Assembly (NCBI GenBank): GCA_045805265.1
Contig: JBJMLO010000024.1
Location: 124,001-188,000, forward strand
Direction of reading: 5' to 3'
Length of the DNA: 64,000 nucleotides
Source of the DNA: JBJMLO01 sp045805265
GTDB taxonomy: Bacteria; Actinomycetota; UBA4738; JACQTL01
Below the pieces are notes generated by a model that did no database searches, was not told the origin of the DNA, and saw nothing but the letters and a program-made list of their open reading frames with translations. Of the stretch, positions 44,453 to 52,659 are shown piece after piece (position 1 is the stretch's first letter; every line of letters starts with the position of its first letter). A program made the position numbers and the translations under genes.

Positions 44453-46289
44453 GTCGACACGGTACTTCCGCGAGATCCTCGCCGGACCTGCGATCCTTGA
44501 CCGATTGGACGCGACCTCACCACTCACCGACCCGTCCTCCGAGCCGCTTCGTCGCCTCGGGCGGGTTCTCGATGAGCTGTACGGGGACCGGGGCGGCGAG
44601 GCCTTTCGGGAGATCGTCGAGATCCTGCGCGCGCACGTTTCCAGGACGGCTGAGGCGACCCCGGGTCGGCGCACGTGGACGGAGCGCGATTCCGTTCTGA
44701 TCACCTACCCGGACCAGATCAGCGCTCCGGGGGAGGCGCCGCTCCGGACGCTCAACGGGTTCCTCCGGAAGCGCCTGGAGGGGCTGGTCACCGCGGTTCA
44801 CGTGCTTCCGATCTTCCCCGCCACCTCCGACGACGGGTTCGCGGTGCAGGACTACACGGCCGTCGATCCCCGGCTGGGGGACTGGGACGACGTCTCCGCA
44901 ATTGCCGGTGACCACGACGTGATGCTGGACCTCGTCCTGAACCACGTCTCCGCGTCGCACCCCTGGCTGCAGGGATTCCTCGCCGACGACCCGAGCTATC
45001 GGGACCACTTCATCGAGGTTCGTCAGGACGCGGAGCTCCAGGGCATCCTCCGCCCGAGGGCGCACCCGCTGGTCACGGCGTTCCCGGCGCGAGGCGGCGA
45101 GCGTTCCCTGTGGACGACCTTCTCTCGCGACCAGGTCGACCTGAACTACCGCAATCCGCGCGTGCTGGCCCGGATGGTGGACGTGATGCTGACGTACGTC
45201 AGCCGCGGGGCCGCCCTCCTTCGCCTGGACGCCGTGGGCTACACGTGGAAGGAGCTGGGCACCACGTGCTTCAACCTCCCCGGCGCCCACCGGCTGGTCC
45301 GCGTGTTCCGGGCCGCGCTCGACGCCGTGGCGCCGTCGGTAGCGCTCGTCTCCGAGACGAACGCCAGCTATGCCGACAACGTGTCGTACTTCGGCGACGG
45401 GACCGACGAGGCCCAGGTCGTCTACCAGTTCACGCTGCCGCCGCTGGTCGTGCACGCGATCCACACCGGCGACGCCGGGCGGCTCTCCTCGTGGCTCGGG
45501 GCGATGGAGCGGCCACCGGACGGATGCACGTTCCTCAACTTCGTGGGCTCGCACGACGGAATCGGGCTCATGCCGGCCGAGGGCTTCCTGTCCGACGAGG
45601 AGGTCGACGCGCTGGCCGATCGGATCATCCGGCACGGTGGCCTGGTCTCCCAGCGCGACACCCCGCGTGGCCCGCGCCCGTACGAGCTGAACTCGACGCT
45701 GTTCGGCGCCCTGTCCGATCCGGCCGCCGGCGAGCCCGAGTCCCTGCAGGTCTCGCGGTTCCTGGCCGCCAACGCAGTGATGCTGATGCTGGCCGGGATC
45801 CCCGGGATCTACGTCCACAGCCTGTTCGGCTCGGCGAACGATGGGGCGGCTGCCCAGGAGACCGGCATCGCGCGGCGAATCAACCGGGCCCGCTTCGACG
45901 CCGCCGGGCTCGAGTCAGTCCTGGCCAACGAGGGTTCCCGCGCGCGCCGGGTTTTCGATGGCTTCTCGGCGCTGTTGCGGGCGAGAGCCGCCCACCCGGC
46001 GTTCCGGCCGGACGCTCCCCAGCGCGTCGTGGAGGCCTCCCCGGGAGTTCTGGCGGTCGAGCGGGGATCGGAGGAGACCGGCCGGGTTCTGTGTGCCGTC
46101 AACCTCGCCGCCTCGCCCGGGTGGGTGGGTTCCCCCCGTCCAGCCTCGGATCTCCTCTCGGGCCGACCGGCGGGCGCGGGGGAGCGGATCGACCTCGGGA
46201 CCTACCAGTGTGCCTGGCTCGCCGAGCCCACCCGGACCTCGGTCGGGATGGACCGGCCCGAACCGGCTCGAGACGGCCGGGTGCCGTGA
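44451..46289 (+). CDS. GH13_18 alpha-glucoside phosphorylase (sucrose/glucosylglycerate phosphorylase-like)
   Basis: 612 residues. Clear GH13 subfamily 18 barrel: DSVLITYPDQISAPGEAPL, VLPIFPATSDDGFAVQDY, DLVLNHVSASHPW, and the nucleophile Asp in LLRLDAVGYTWKELGT (near residue 260). The acid/base Glu lies in VSETNASYADNVSYFG (near 302) and the stabilising Asp in NFVGSHDGIGL. Members use phosphate to split sucrose, glucosylglycerol or glucosylglycerate into glucose-1-phosphate and acceptor. The N-terminal LYGDRGGEAFREIVEILRAH and the TTCFNLPGAH loop look more like the glucosylglycerate group than classic sucrose phosphorylase, but this is a judgement by eye. Start 44451 is the best ATG; no strong ribosome site. 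Confidence 0.9.
   Translation: MSTRYFREILAGPAILDRLDATSPLTDPSSEPLRRLGRVLDELYGDRGGEAFREIVEILRAHVSRTAEATPGRRTWTERDSVLITYPDQISAPGEAPLRTLNGFLRKRLEGLVTAVHVLPIFPATSDDGFAVQDYTAVDPRLGDWDDVSAIAGDHDVMLDLVLNHVSASHPWLQGFLADDPSYRDHFIEVRQDAELQGILRPRAHPLVTAFPARGGERSLWTTFSRDQVDLNYRNPRVLARMVDVMLTYVSRGAALLRLDAVGYTWKELGTTCFNLPGAHRLVRVFRAALDAVAPSVALVSETNASYADNVSYFGDGTDEAQVVYQFTLPPLVVHAIHTGDAGRLSSWLGAMERPPDGCTFLNFVGSHDGIGLMPAEGFLSDEEVDALADRIIRHGGLVSQRDTPRGPRPYELNSTLFGALSDPAAGEPESLQVSRFLAANAVMLMLAGIPGIYVHSLFGSANDGAAAQETGIARRINRARFDAAGLESVLANEGSRARRVFDGFSALLRARAAHPAFRPDAPQRVVEASPGVLAVERGSEETGRVLCAVNLAASPGWVGSPRPASDLLSGRPAGAGERIDLGTYQCAWLAEPTRTSVGMDRPEPARDGRVP
44459..44464 (-). promoter_or_regulatory. -10 hexamer of leaderless TOPRIM gene
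   Basis: TACCGT on the minus strand, 6 nt before ATG 44452. It lies inside the first codons of the divergent GH13 gene. Confidence 0.5.
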
Positions 46290-46344
46290 TGGATTTCCTG
46301 GGGCAGGCGTAAACGGCCCGGAGGTGCCGGGGCGTTCTTGCACC

Positions 46345-46917
46345 ATGGACGAGGCGGCGGTGCCAACGATGCCGAGGTCGATCGAGTCCGAGGCCGGCGG
46401 CGCCGCCGAGGCGGCCGTCCCGGCGGAGTTCGAGGCGTTCTTCCTGGGGCATCACGGCGATGTGTTCGCGTGCTTCCGCCTGATGGCGCGCGATGCCTCC
46501 GAGGCGGAGGAGATCGTGCAGGAGGCATTCCTGCGCGTGTGGCAGCGGTGGGATCGGGTCGCATCCATGGAGCGACCCGACGGGTACCTGTACCGCACCG
46601 CGATGAACGTGTGGCGGAGCCGTCGACGCCGTGCGGCCGTGGCGCTCCGGCGCCTCGGCAGACGCGACCGCGCGGAGACGCTGGCGACCGCGACGACGGA
46701 GGGCGGCGTGCCTGCGGTCGACGACCGCGACGCGGTGGCCCGCGCCCTGTCCGCGCTGCCGGACCGCCAGCGGGCCGCGTTCGTCCTGATCGAGGGTTTG
46801 GAGCTGACCTCCGAGGAGGCCGGCCAGGCCATGGGCATCGCGGCGTCCACGATCCGGGTCCTCGCGGCCCGGGCTCGGGAGACGCTGCGAACGCGGACAG
46901 GAGAGCGAGATGAGTGA
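46345..46917 (+). CDS. SigE-family ECF RNA polymerase sigma factor
   Basis: 190 residues. Region 2: FEAFFLGHHGDVFACFRLMARD, SEAEEIVQEAFLRVWQRWDRV and GYLYRTAMNVWRSRRRRA. Region 4: LPDRQRAAFVLIEGLELTSE then AGQAMGIAASTIRVLAARAR. Longer upstream frame is the end of the GH13 gene in another phase and is rejected. ATG 46345 (or the Met at 46372) begins it, 55 bp after the GH13 stop. It is the third sigma gene in the window with an 8-nt ATGAGTGA overlap into a membrane partner. Confidence 0.91.
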   Translation: MDEAAVPTMPRSIESEAGGAAEAAVPAEFEAFFLGHHGDVFACFRLMARDASEAEEIVQEAFLRVWQRWDRVASMERPDGYLYRTAMNVWRSRRRRAAVALRRLGRRDRAETLATATTEGGVPAVDDRDAVARALSALPDRQRAAFVLIEGLELTSEEAGQAMGIAASTIRVLAARARETLRTRTGERDE

Positions 46918-47854
46918 CCTTCGTGGACTGATGGACCGGGCACGGCGCGAGGCGCCACCCGGCGACGATGCCCTCCACCGTCTGGTGGACCTCCGTGCTC
47001 GACGCCGCAGGAACGGCCGACTGCTGTCGGCGGCCGTCGCCCTTGCGGTGACCGGAGCGATGGTGGCGGGCGGCATCGCCGTCCTCAATCACCGCGGACC
47101 CAGCGGGGAACTCGGCGATGGCAATGGGACGTCCGGCCCGGCGACGTCGGTCGCAGCCGTCGGTCCCAACCTGGTCGCCGGCCCGGGCCAGTTCTACTAC
47201 TGGAGCCTCAGCTACGTGATGAAGGACGGGCATGCGGACTTCGAAGAGTGGTTCGCGCCCGACGGGTCGGGACGTGTCAAGACGTCGACCACGACGGACA
47301 GCTTCGGCGTTCCCCCCGACTCGAGGTGGGGCCCGGGGAAGGCTCCCTTCGGGAACGAGGACCTCTCCGGGCTGTCGACCGATCCGGCTCAACTGTTGGC
47401 GCAGCTCCAGGGCCGCAGCTCTCCGGGAGGTGCCTCGCCGCAGCCCGACGTCACGCCGGGTCCCGGCCAGGCCTCCGATACCGGAGGACTGGTGCGGGCG
47501 ATCACGGACCTCCTCGGTTATGCGGGGCCCAACGTGACACCGCAGCTTCGCGCGGCGCTGTATGAAGTCTTCCGGGGGCTGCCGACGGCCGAGGATCTCG
47601 GTCACGTGACCGACCCCGCGGGCCGCCCCGCCCTGGCCGCCAGAATCACCACGGAACATACGACCCAGACCCTGTACGTCGACCCGGCGACGCATCTGTT
47701 CATGGACGAATCGTGGAATTCATCCGACGGCGGAGCGCCGGCCCCGGTGACCCACCTGATCGTGCAGTCGGGCGGGATCGTCGACTCCGACTCCAGCACG
47801 CCGGGCGCCCACCAGGAGTTCTTCCCCTCGGCGGACCATCTGCCCACGGGGTAG
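46910..47854 (+). CDS. Membrane partner of sigma factor, CU044_5270-like family
   Basis: 314 residues. N-terminal cytoplasmic SDLRGLMDRARREAPPGDDA, one TM helix (LLSAAVALAVTGAMVAGGIAV, about 38-58), then an extracytoplasmic domain. That domain contains FYYWSLSYVMKDG, LSTDPAQLLAQLQGR, a paired-helix GGLVRAITDLLGYAG and a beta-rich end. The STDPAQLLAQL segment with the companion sigma gene fits the actinobacterial CU044_5270 family, of unknown function. Probably regulates the upstream sigma factor. A hairpin follows 5 nt past its stop. Confidence 0.74.
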   Translation: MSDLRGLMDRARREAPPGDDALHRLVDLRARRRRNGRLLSAAVALAVTGAMVAGGIAVLNHRGPSGELGDGNGTSGPATSVAAVGPNLVAGPGQFYYWSLSYVMKDGHADFEEWFAPDGSGRVKTSTTTDSFGVPPDSRWGPGKAPFGNEDLSGLSTDPAQLLAQLQGRSSPGGASPQPDVTPGPGQASDTGGLVRAITDLLGYAGPNVTPQLRAALYEVFRGLPTAEDLGHVTDPAGRPALAARITTEHTTQTLYVDPATHLFMDESWNSSDGGAPAPVTHLIVQSGGIVDSDSSTPGAHQEFFPSADHLPTG

Positions 47855-47858
47855 CGGG

Positions 47859-47877
47859 CCGGCCCTGCGCGGGCCGG
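47859..47877 (+). terminator. Short GC hairpin after sigma/partner operon
   Basis: CCGGCCC / GGGCCGG, 7-bp stem with loop TGCGC, starting 5 nt after the stop at 47854. Confidence 0.4.
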
Positions 47878-47985
47878 GTGGTGCGGACTCGGCCCGCATC
47901 CCGCTGCATCCGTGCCCGCGGGGCTGGCCACCGCCCGGCCAGGTCCGCGCTGGCGGGCCGCGGACTTCGTGTCGTACCCCCCTGC

Positions 47986-47991
47986 TAGGTT
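47986..47991 (+). promoter_or_regulatory. -10 hexamer of leaderless radA
   Basis: TAGGTT exactly 6 nt before ATG 47998, with no ribosome site. Confidence 0.55.
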
Positions 47992-47997
47992 CGCGGC

Positions 47998-49437
47998 ATG
48001 GGAAGGCCGAAGACGGTCCTCGCGTGCTCCGAGTGCGGGCACCAGACGCCCCAGTGGGCCGGACGGTGCTCGGGCTGCGGAGCGTGGGGCACGATCGCGG
48101 TCGTCTCGCGGGAGGCTCATCAGGCAGGGCCCTCGCGTGCCGGGCCGGCGGTCGTCACGCTCCATGGCGCGGACGAGCCGGACCGGCGTCTCGGCACCGG
48201 GTTCCCGGGCATCGACCGGGTGCTCGGTGGCGGGCTGGTCCCGGCGTCGGTGGTCCTTCTCGCGGGTGAGCCCGGCATCGGCAAGTCGACCCTTCTCCTC
48301 CAAGTGATGGCTCGACTGTCGGCCGCCGGGCTCACCTGCCTCTACGCATCCGGCGAGGAGTCCCGGGGGCAGGTCGCGGCGCGGGCGGCGCGGCTGGGAG
48401 TCGACGTGTCGTCCGTCGGCTTCGTCCCCGGTCGTGAGCTGCCCGACGTCGTGGACGCGGCGCGTGCCGAGCGACCGTCGGTGCTCGCGGTGGACTCGAT
48501 CCAGACCCTCCGCGGGCCGGAGTCCTCGTCGCTGCCCGGGGGACCGTCTCAGGTTCGGTTGTGCGCGGATGCGCTGGTGGGACTCGCCAAGGCCGAAGGA
48601 ATCGCGGTGCTGGTCACCGGCCACGTGACGAAGGAGGGGGATCTCGCAGGTCCCCGGACGCTCGAGCACGCCGTCGACGTCGTGCTGTCGTTCGAGGGCG
48701 ACGTCCGCTCCGGCCTCCGGATCCTGGCCGGGGGGAAGAACCGGTTCGGCCAGGAGGGCGAGGTGGCCTGGTTCGAGATGGGCGGCGCCGGGCTCGCGGA
48801 GGTCGATCCCGGTGCCTACGCGTCGTCGGGGTCGACGGAGGCCGGGGCGGCGACGGCCCTGCTGCTCGCCGGGCGGCGGGCGCTGGCGATCGAGGTCCAG
48901 GCGCTGGCGGTGGAATCCGATGGGCCTCCACGGCGCCAGGCCACCGGGCTCGACCCCCGGCGGTTCTCCATGATCGCGGCGGTCGTGGACGGCGCTCTCC
49001 GGTTGCGCCTCAGCCGGAGCGAGCTGTACGGCGCCTCGTCGGGCGGCATCCGGGTGGAGGACCCCGCCTGCGACCTGGCGGTGGCCGCGGCGCTGTCGTC
49101 GGCCGCGGTGGGCCGGCCGCCGCCCGAGCACGCCGCGTTCGTGGGGGAGGTGTCGCTCACCGGCCAGGTCCGGCCGGCGCCGGGCATGGCCAGCCGCCTG
49201 GCGTCCGCGCGCGCGGTGGGCATCCGGACCGTCTTCGCGGCGAGCGCCGGCCGCGGCGAGGCCCGCGAGGAGGGTGTCCGGGTGGTCGCGGTACGGCACG
49301 TGCGCGATGCGCTTCGATGGGCGGTGCCCGGGTCGTCCGGGGCACCCCGCGGGGGCGGATCGCAGGGCAGAGTCGGGATGGCGCGGAACCGTATCGCCGC
49401 GCCCAGGGTGGCGGGGGAGGAGGTGGTCACGGGGTAG
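47998..49437 (+). CDS. radA: DNA repair protein RadA
   Basis: 479 residues. RecA-related helicase that promotes branch migration in recombination. The N-terminal zinc finger is CSECGHQTPQWAGRCSGCG. Walker A GEPGIGKSTLLLQ is near residue 90, Walker B SVLAVDSIQTL, the RadA-specific GGKNRFG motif is near 245, and a Lon-like C-terminal domain follows (about 275-450). Start ATG 47998 gives the standard N-terminus, with a leaderless -10. In mycobacteria radA also lies near carD. The last about 35 residues are Gly/Arg-rich and variable. Confidence 0.97.
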   Translation: MGRPKTVLACSECGHQTPQWAGRCSGCGAWGTIAVVSREAHQAGPSRAGPAVVTLHGADEPDRRLGTGFPGIDRVLGGGLVPASVVLLAGEPGIGKSTLLLQVMARLSAAGLTCLYASGEESRGQVAARAARLGVDVSSVGFVPGRELPDVVDAARAERPSVLAVDSIQTLRGPESSSLPGGPSQVRLCADALVGLAKAEGIAVLVTGHVTKEGDLAGPRTLEHAVDVVLSFEGDVRSGLRILAGGKNRFGQEGEVAWFEMGGAGLAEVDPGAYASSGSTEAGAATALLLAGRRALAIEVQALAVESDGPPRRQATGLDPRRFSMIAAVVDGALRLRLSRSELYGASSGGIRVEDPACDLAVAAALSSAAVGRPPPEHAAFVGEVSLTGQVRPAPGMASRLASARAVGIRTVFAASAGRGEAREEGVRVVAVRHVRDALRWAVPGSSGAPRGGGSQGRVGMARNRIAAPRVAGEEVVTG

Positions 49438-49533
49438 AGAAACCGCCGGTCAGGGCTGAATTCGCCCGTGCGCGCAACGGATGCGAGGGGGGCTCGAGCG
49501 TGGTTCGGTTGCTTGCTCAGGTGTGCGTCACAA

Positions 49534-49556
49534 AGGTCAAATACTACCTCTGACCT
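49534..49556. promoter_or_regulatory. AGGTCA-N11-TGACCT inverted repeat upstream of carD
   Basis: Perfect 6-bp half-sites spaced 11 nt, two helical turns overall, ending 12 nt before the predicted carD -35. A repressor or activator site is possible. Confidence 0.4.
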
Positions 49557-49567
49557 GCAGTTTCGAT

Positions 49568-49597
49568 TTGCCGAGGGTCATTGGGTCGTGTTACTCT
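49568..49597 (+). promoter_or_regulatory. carD promoter (TTGCCG-N18-TACTCT)
   Basis: -35 TTGCCG at 49568-49573 and -10 TACTCT at 49592-49597. The start of transcription would fall near 49604, leaving a 39-nt leader that ends in the AGGGGG ribosome site. Confidence 0.55.
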
Positions 49598-49642
49598 GTC
49601 TTGGTTCGCACCGATCATTCCTCGCCATCCCTAGGGGGTTTT

Positions 49643-50128
49643 GTGTATCGGAAGGGTGACACCGTAGTCCATCCTGAGCACGGCGCAGCCGTCATCGAAG
49701 ACCTGCGGGAGCGGGACTTCCTGGGGGAGAAGAAGAAGTACTTCGTGCTCCGACTGGCCTACGGAGACCTCACCCTGATGGTCCCCGCGGACAACACACA
49801 GGCGGTCGGCCTCCGCAAGGTGGTCGCCCGGGCCGAGGTGAAGAAGGTCCTGGCGGTCCTTCGCGAGGACGAGTCCAAGATGGCTTCCAACTGGAGCCGA
49901 CGGTTCAAGAACAACATCGAGAAGCTGCACTCGGGAGACCCGTACCAGGTCGCCGAGGTCGTGCGCAACCTGTCGATCCGGGACAAGGACAAGGGCCTGT
50001 CCGCCGGCGAGAAGCGGATGCTCGCGAAGGCCCGGCAGATCCTGGTCTCCGAGCTGGTGTTCGCCATGGATGCCTCCGAAGAGGAGGCCGACCACATGAT
50101 CGACAAGGTTCTCGACGAATCCCACTGA
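49643..50128 (+). CDS. carD: CarD-family transcriptional regulator
   Basis: 161 residues. Binds the RNA polymerase beta lobe and stabilises open complexes, chiefly at rRNA promoters; essential in mycobacteria. An RNAP-interaction domain (YRKGDTVVHPEHGAAVIEDL, residues 1-60) precedes a C-terminal helical DNA-binding domain. The latter contains RRFKNNIEKLHSGDPYQVAEVVRNL and DNA-proximal basic and aromatic residues (SNWSRRF). The GTG start has AGGGGG at ideal spacing; longer frames reach into the promoter and are rejected. Lies between radA and the PIN-TRAM gene, as expected for the phylum. Confidence 0.96.
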   Translation: MYRKGDTVVHPEHGAAVIEDLRERDFLGEKKKYFVLRLAYGDLTLMVPADNTQAVGLRKVVARAEVKKVLAVLREDESKMASNWSRRFKNNIEKLHSGDPYQVAEVVRNLSIRDKDKGLSAGEKRMLAKARQILVSELVFAMDASEEEADHMIDKVLDESH

Positions 50129-50231
50129 CCCCAGCCCGTCGGGCGGCGGGGATGCCCGCCCGTCCCAGCGCCCGCCCACATCGTCGTCGTCTCGCCCGGC
50201 ACCGGGCGATGCCGAGGAGAGGCCCCTTGCA

Positions 50232-51437
50232 GTGGAGTCCTCCGTGGGGCACCGTGATGACGTGAGCGAGCGTCAGCCTCGGAAGAAGCCCCCACGCGGG
50301 AGGCTCGTCGAGTTCGTCCGGTTCATCTTCGTCACGCTCGTCGCGGTCGGCGGCTACGAGATCGGTGGCCACGTGTGGGCGCCCGAGGGCGATCCCGGGC
50401 GGACGGTTCTGGGCATCGTGCTCGGTGCGCTGCTGGGCTACGTCTTCGGCGGCATCTTCGGCCGGCAGACCGCGCAGGCCCTGGGTGCGGTCGAGCGGGA
50501 GTTCCGCCGGGCCCCGGCCGCGGAGGTGGCCGCCGGCGTGGCCGGCCTGCTCGTGGGCCTGGTCATCGCACTGCTCGTCACCATTCCGCTCTTCCGGCTT
50601 CCCCCCGAGGCAGCGTGGCCCGGCGTGGCGTTCCTGTATCTGACGTTGCCGTACCTCGGCTACCGGGTCGGTCGCGCCAAGAATGCGGAGATGTTCTCGC
50701 TGGTGGGCATGAAGCCGCGGGCCGCGGGGCTCGGACGGGCGGAGGTGAACGTAGTCGACACGAGCGCCTTCATCGACGGGCGCGTGCTCGACCTGGTCCA
50801 GACCGGGTTCCTGGGCGGGGTGCTCCTGGTCCCTCGCGGCGTGCTGGGGGAGCTGCAGCGGATCGCGGATTCCTCCGACGCCAACCGGCGCGGGCGTGGC
50901 CGGCGGGGCCTCGACATCCTGGCTCAGCTCCAGCGGGATCCGACGGTCGAGGTGGCCCTCGTCGAGGAGGAGGCCATGGGCGACGTCGACGCCGGGCTCG
51001 TGCGCCTGGCCAGAGACCGCGGCGGCGCAGTGGTGACCGCGGACGCGAACCTCGTCAAGGTGGCGCACGCACTGTCGGTTCCGGTGCGCTCGATCCACGC
51101 CCTGGCCGCGGCTTTCCGCGTCCCGTTCCTTCCGGGCGAGAACCTCCACGTCCGGCTGACCCGACCGGGTCGCGATCACGGCCAGGCGATCGGGTACCTC
51201 GAGGACGGCACCATGGTCGTCGTGGAGCAGGCCGCCGAGCTGATCGGATCCGAGGTCGACGTTCGGGTGACGAACGTCCTGCAGACATCGACCGGCCGGA
51301 TGGTCTTTGCCTCGATGGAGCCACCAGAGCCGCGCGTGGTCCGAACGGACGAGCCGGAACCCCGAGGGGGGGCACAGGAAGCGCCGCAGGAAGCGCCACA
51401 CCACGCCCGGGCGAGCCGAGGCTCCCGCCCGTCGTGA
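50232..51437 (+). CDS. PIN/TRAM-domain membrane protein (YacL-type)
   Basis: 401 residues. Four hydrophobic segments (about 29-50, 58-80, 95-118 and 124-142) precede a PIN nuclease domain with acidic residues (VVDTSAFIDGRVLDL, VPRGVLGELQRIAD, MGDVDAGLVRLAR, VVTADANLVKVA). A C-terminal TRAM domain (GENLHVRLTRPGRDHGQAIGYL) may bind RNA. Homologous to YacL of Bacillus. It sits between carD and ispD in many Gram-positives. Likely an RNA-directed nuclease anchored in the membrane. GTG 50232 or GTG 50262 could start it; I keep the longer form because GAGGAGAGG precedes. Overlaps ispD by GTGA. Confidence 0.92.
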   Translation: MESSVGHRDDVSERQPRKKPPRGRLVEFVRFIFVTLVAVGGYEIGGHVWAPEGDPGRTVLGIVLGALLGYVFGGIFGRQTAQALGAVEREFRRAPAAEVAAGVAGLLVGLVIALLVTIPLFRLPPEAAWPGVAFLYLTLPYLGYRVGRAKNAEMFSLVGMKPRAAGLGRAEVNVVDTSAFIDGRVLDLVQTGFLGGVLLVPRGVLGELQRIADSSDANRRGRGRRGLDILAQLQRDPTVEVALVEEEAMGDVDAGLVRLARDRGGAVVTADANLVKVAHALSVPVRSIHALAAAFRVPFLPGENLHVRLTRPGRDHGQAIGYLEDGTMVVVEQAAELIGSEVDVRVTNVLQTSTGRMVFASMEPPEPRVVRTDEPEPRGGAQEAPQEAPHHARASRGSRPS

Positions 51438-52177
51438 CCGGCACGCCGGCCGGCGGTCGTTCGCAGGCCGTCGCCATCCTCCTCGCCGCCGGATCCGGTA
51501 CGCGCCTGGGCGGGGACCGCCCGAAGGCATTCCTCACGGTCGATGGACGCGCGCTCCTCACGCTGGCCGTCGAGGCGGCATGTGCCGCCTCGACGATCGG
51601 TTCGCTCGTGGTGGCCGTGCCGGCGGGCTGGGAGCGGCGAGCCGAGGCTCTGATCCCCCCCGGGCCGCCCGTGGCCGTCGTGGTCGGCGGCGAGACCCGC
51701 CAGGCGTCCGTCCGTTCGGCGCTGCGGGCCGTGGGCGACGGCGTGTCCGTCGTGGTCTGCCACGACGCCGCGCGGGCCCTCTGCCGGCCCGAGCTGTTCG
51801 ACCGGGTGGTGGAGGCGCTCGAGGAGGAGGCCGCCGGGGCCGTTCCGGTCGTCGCGGTCCCCGACACGGTGAAGCGCACCCGGGCCGGGTGGGTGATCGA
51901 GACGCTGCCCCGGGACGAGCTCGTGCTGGCCCAGACGCCTCAGGCCTTCCTCAGGGCCACCCTGGCCGATGCGCACGACCGCGCCGCGGTCGCCGGGCTC
52001 GAGTTCACCGACGACGCCGCACTCGTCGAGTGGGCCGGGTTCCGGGTCCGGACCGTTCCCGGAGACCCGGAGAACGTCAAGGTGACCACCGCCGCCGACC
52101 TGGCGCGCGCCGAGGCGATCCTGGCGGCGCGCCCGGGTCCCGCGGAGCAGCGGCGGACCGCGCGGGGCGGTCCGTGA
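51434..52177 (+). CDS. ispD: 2-C-methyl-D-erythritol 4-phosphate cytidylyltransferase
   Basis: 247 residues. Third enzyme of the MEP isoprenoid pathway: CTP plus MEP gives CDP-ME. Signatures: AILLAAGSGTRLGGDRPKAFL (nucleotide-binding), VVCHDAARALCRPELFDR (catalytic), PVVAVPDTVKRT, AQTPQAFL, FTDDAALVEW and NVKVTTAADLARAEAIL. The GTG start overlaps the PIN-TRAM stop. The end overlaps ispF. Confidence 0.96.
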   Translation: MTGTPAGGRSQAVAILLAAGSGTRLGGDRPKAFLTVDGRALLTLAVEAACAASTIGSLVVAVPAGWERRAEALIPPGPPVAVVVGGETRQASVRSALRAVGDGVSVVVCHDAARALCRPELFDRVVEALEEEAAGAVPVVAVPDTVKRTRAGWVIETLPRDELVLAQTPQAFLRATLADAHDRAAVAGLEFTDDAALVEWAGFRVRTVPGDPENVKVTTAADLARAEAILAARPGPAEQRRTARGGP

Positions 52178-52659
52178 CGGACCCGCCTCGGGTCGGTCTG
52201 GGGTTCGACGTCCATCCCGCGGCGGAGGGTCGGCCGCTCCTGCTGGGGGGTGTCCGGTTCGAGGGCGAGCCCGGCCTCGCCGGCCACTCCGACGCGGACG
52301 TGGTGTGTCACGCCGTGGGGGAAGCGCTCCTCGGGGCCGCGGGCTTGGGCGACCTCGGGCGGCACTTCCCCGACGACGACCCCGCGACGGAGGGGATCGG
52401 TGGGCTCGATCTGCTCGACCGGTGCGTAGGGTTGGCCGAGGGGGCGGGCTTCCGGCCGGCCTCGTGTGACCTCACCGTCATCGCGGAGCGACCGGCGGTC
52501 TCGCCGCGTCGCGACCAGGTCAGCGCCAATCTCGCCGCGGTCCTGCGCGTGGAGTCGGCGGCGGTCTCCGTCAAGGCGACGCGCCCGGAGGGCCTCGGGC
52601 TGACCGGCGACGGCGCCGCCTGCCTGGCCGTCGTGGTCGCCGTCCCGGTCGAGCCGTGA
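52174..52659 (+). CDS. ispF: 2-C-methyl-D-erythritol 2,4-cyclodiphosphate synthase
   Basis: 161 residues. Forms MEcPP in the MEP pathway. Zinc and catalytic motifs: GLGFDVHPAAEGRPLLLGG, AGHSDADVVCHAVGEALLGAA, LGDLGRHFPDDD, AERPAVSPRRD, VSVKATRPEGLGLTGDGAA. ispD and ispF are separate genes here, not fused. Overlaps ispD and rlmB by GTGA junctions, so the three are coupled. Confidence 0.96.
   Translation: MTDPPRVGLGFDVHPAAEGRPLLLGGVRFEGEPGLAGHSDADVVCHAVGEALLGAAGLGDLGRHFPDDDPATEGIGGLDLLDRCVGLAEGAGFRPASCDLTVIAERPAVSPRRDQVSANLAAVLRVESAAVSVKATRPEGLGLTGDGAACLAVVVAVPVEP

Noticed and set aside
46345..46917. Sigma factor at 46345 starting far upstream (about 45841)
   Set aside because: The upstream frame is an out-of-phase reading of the GH13 gene.
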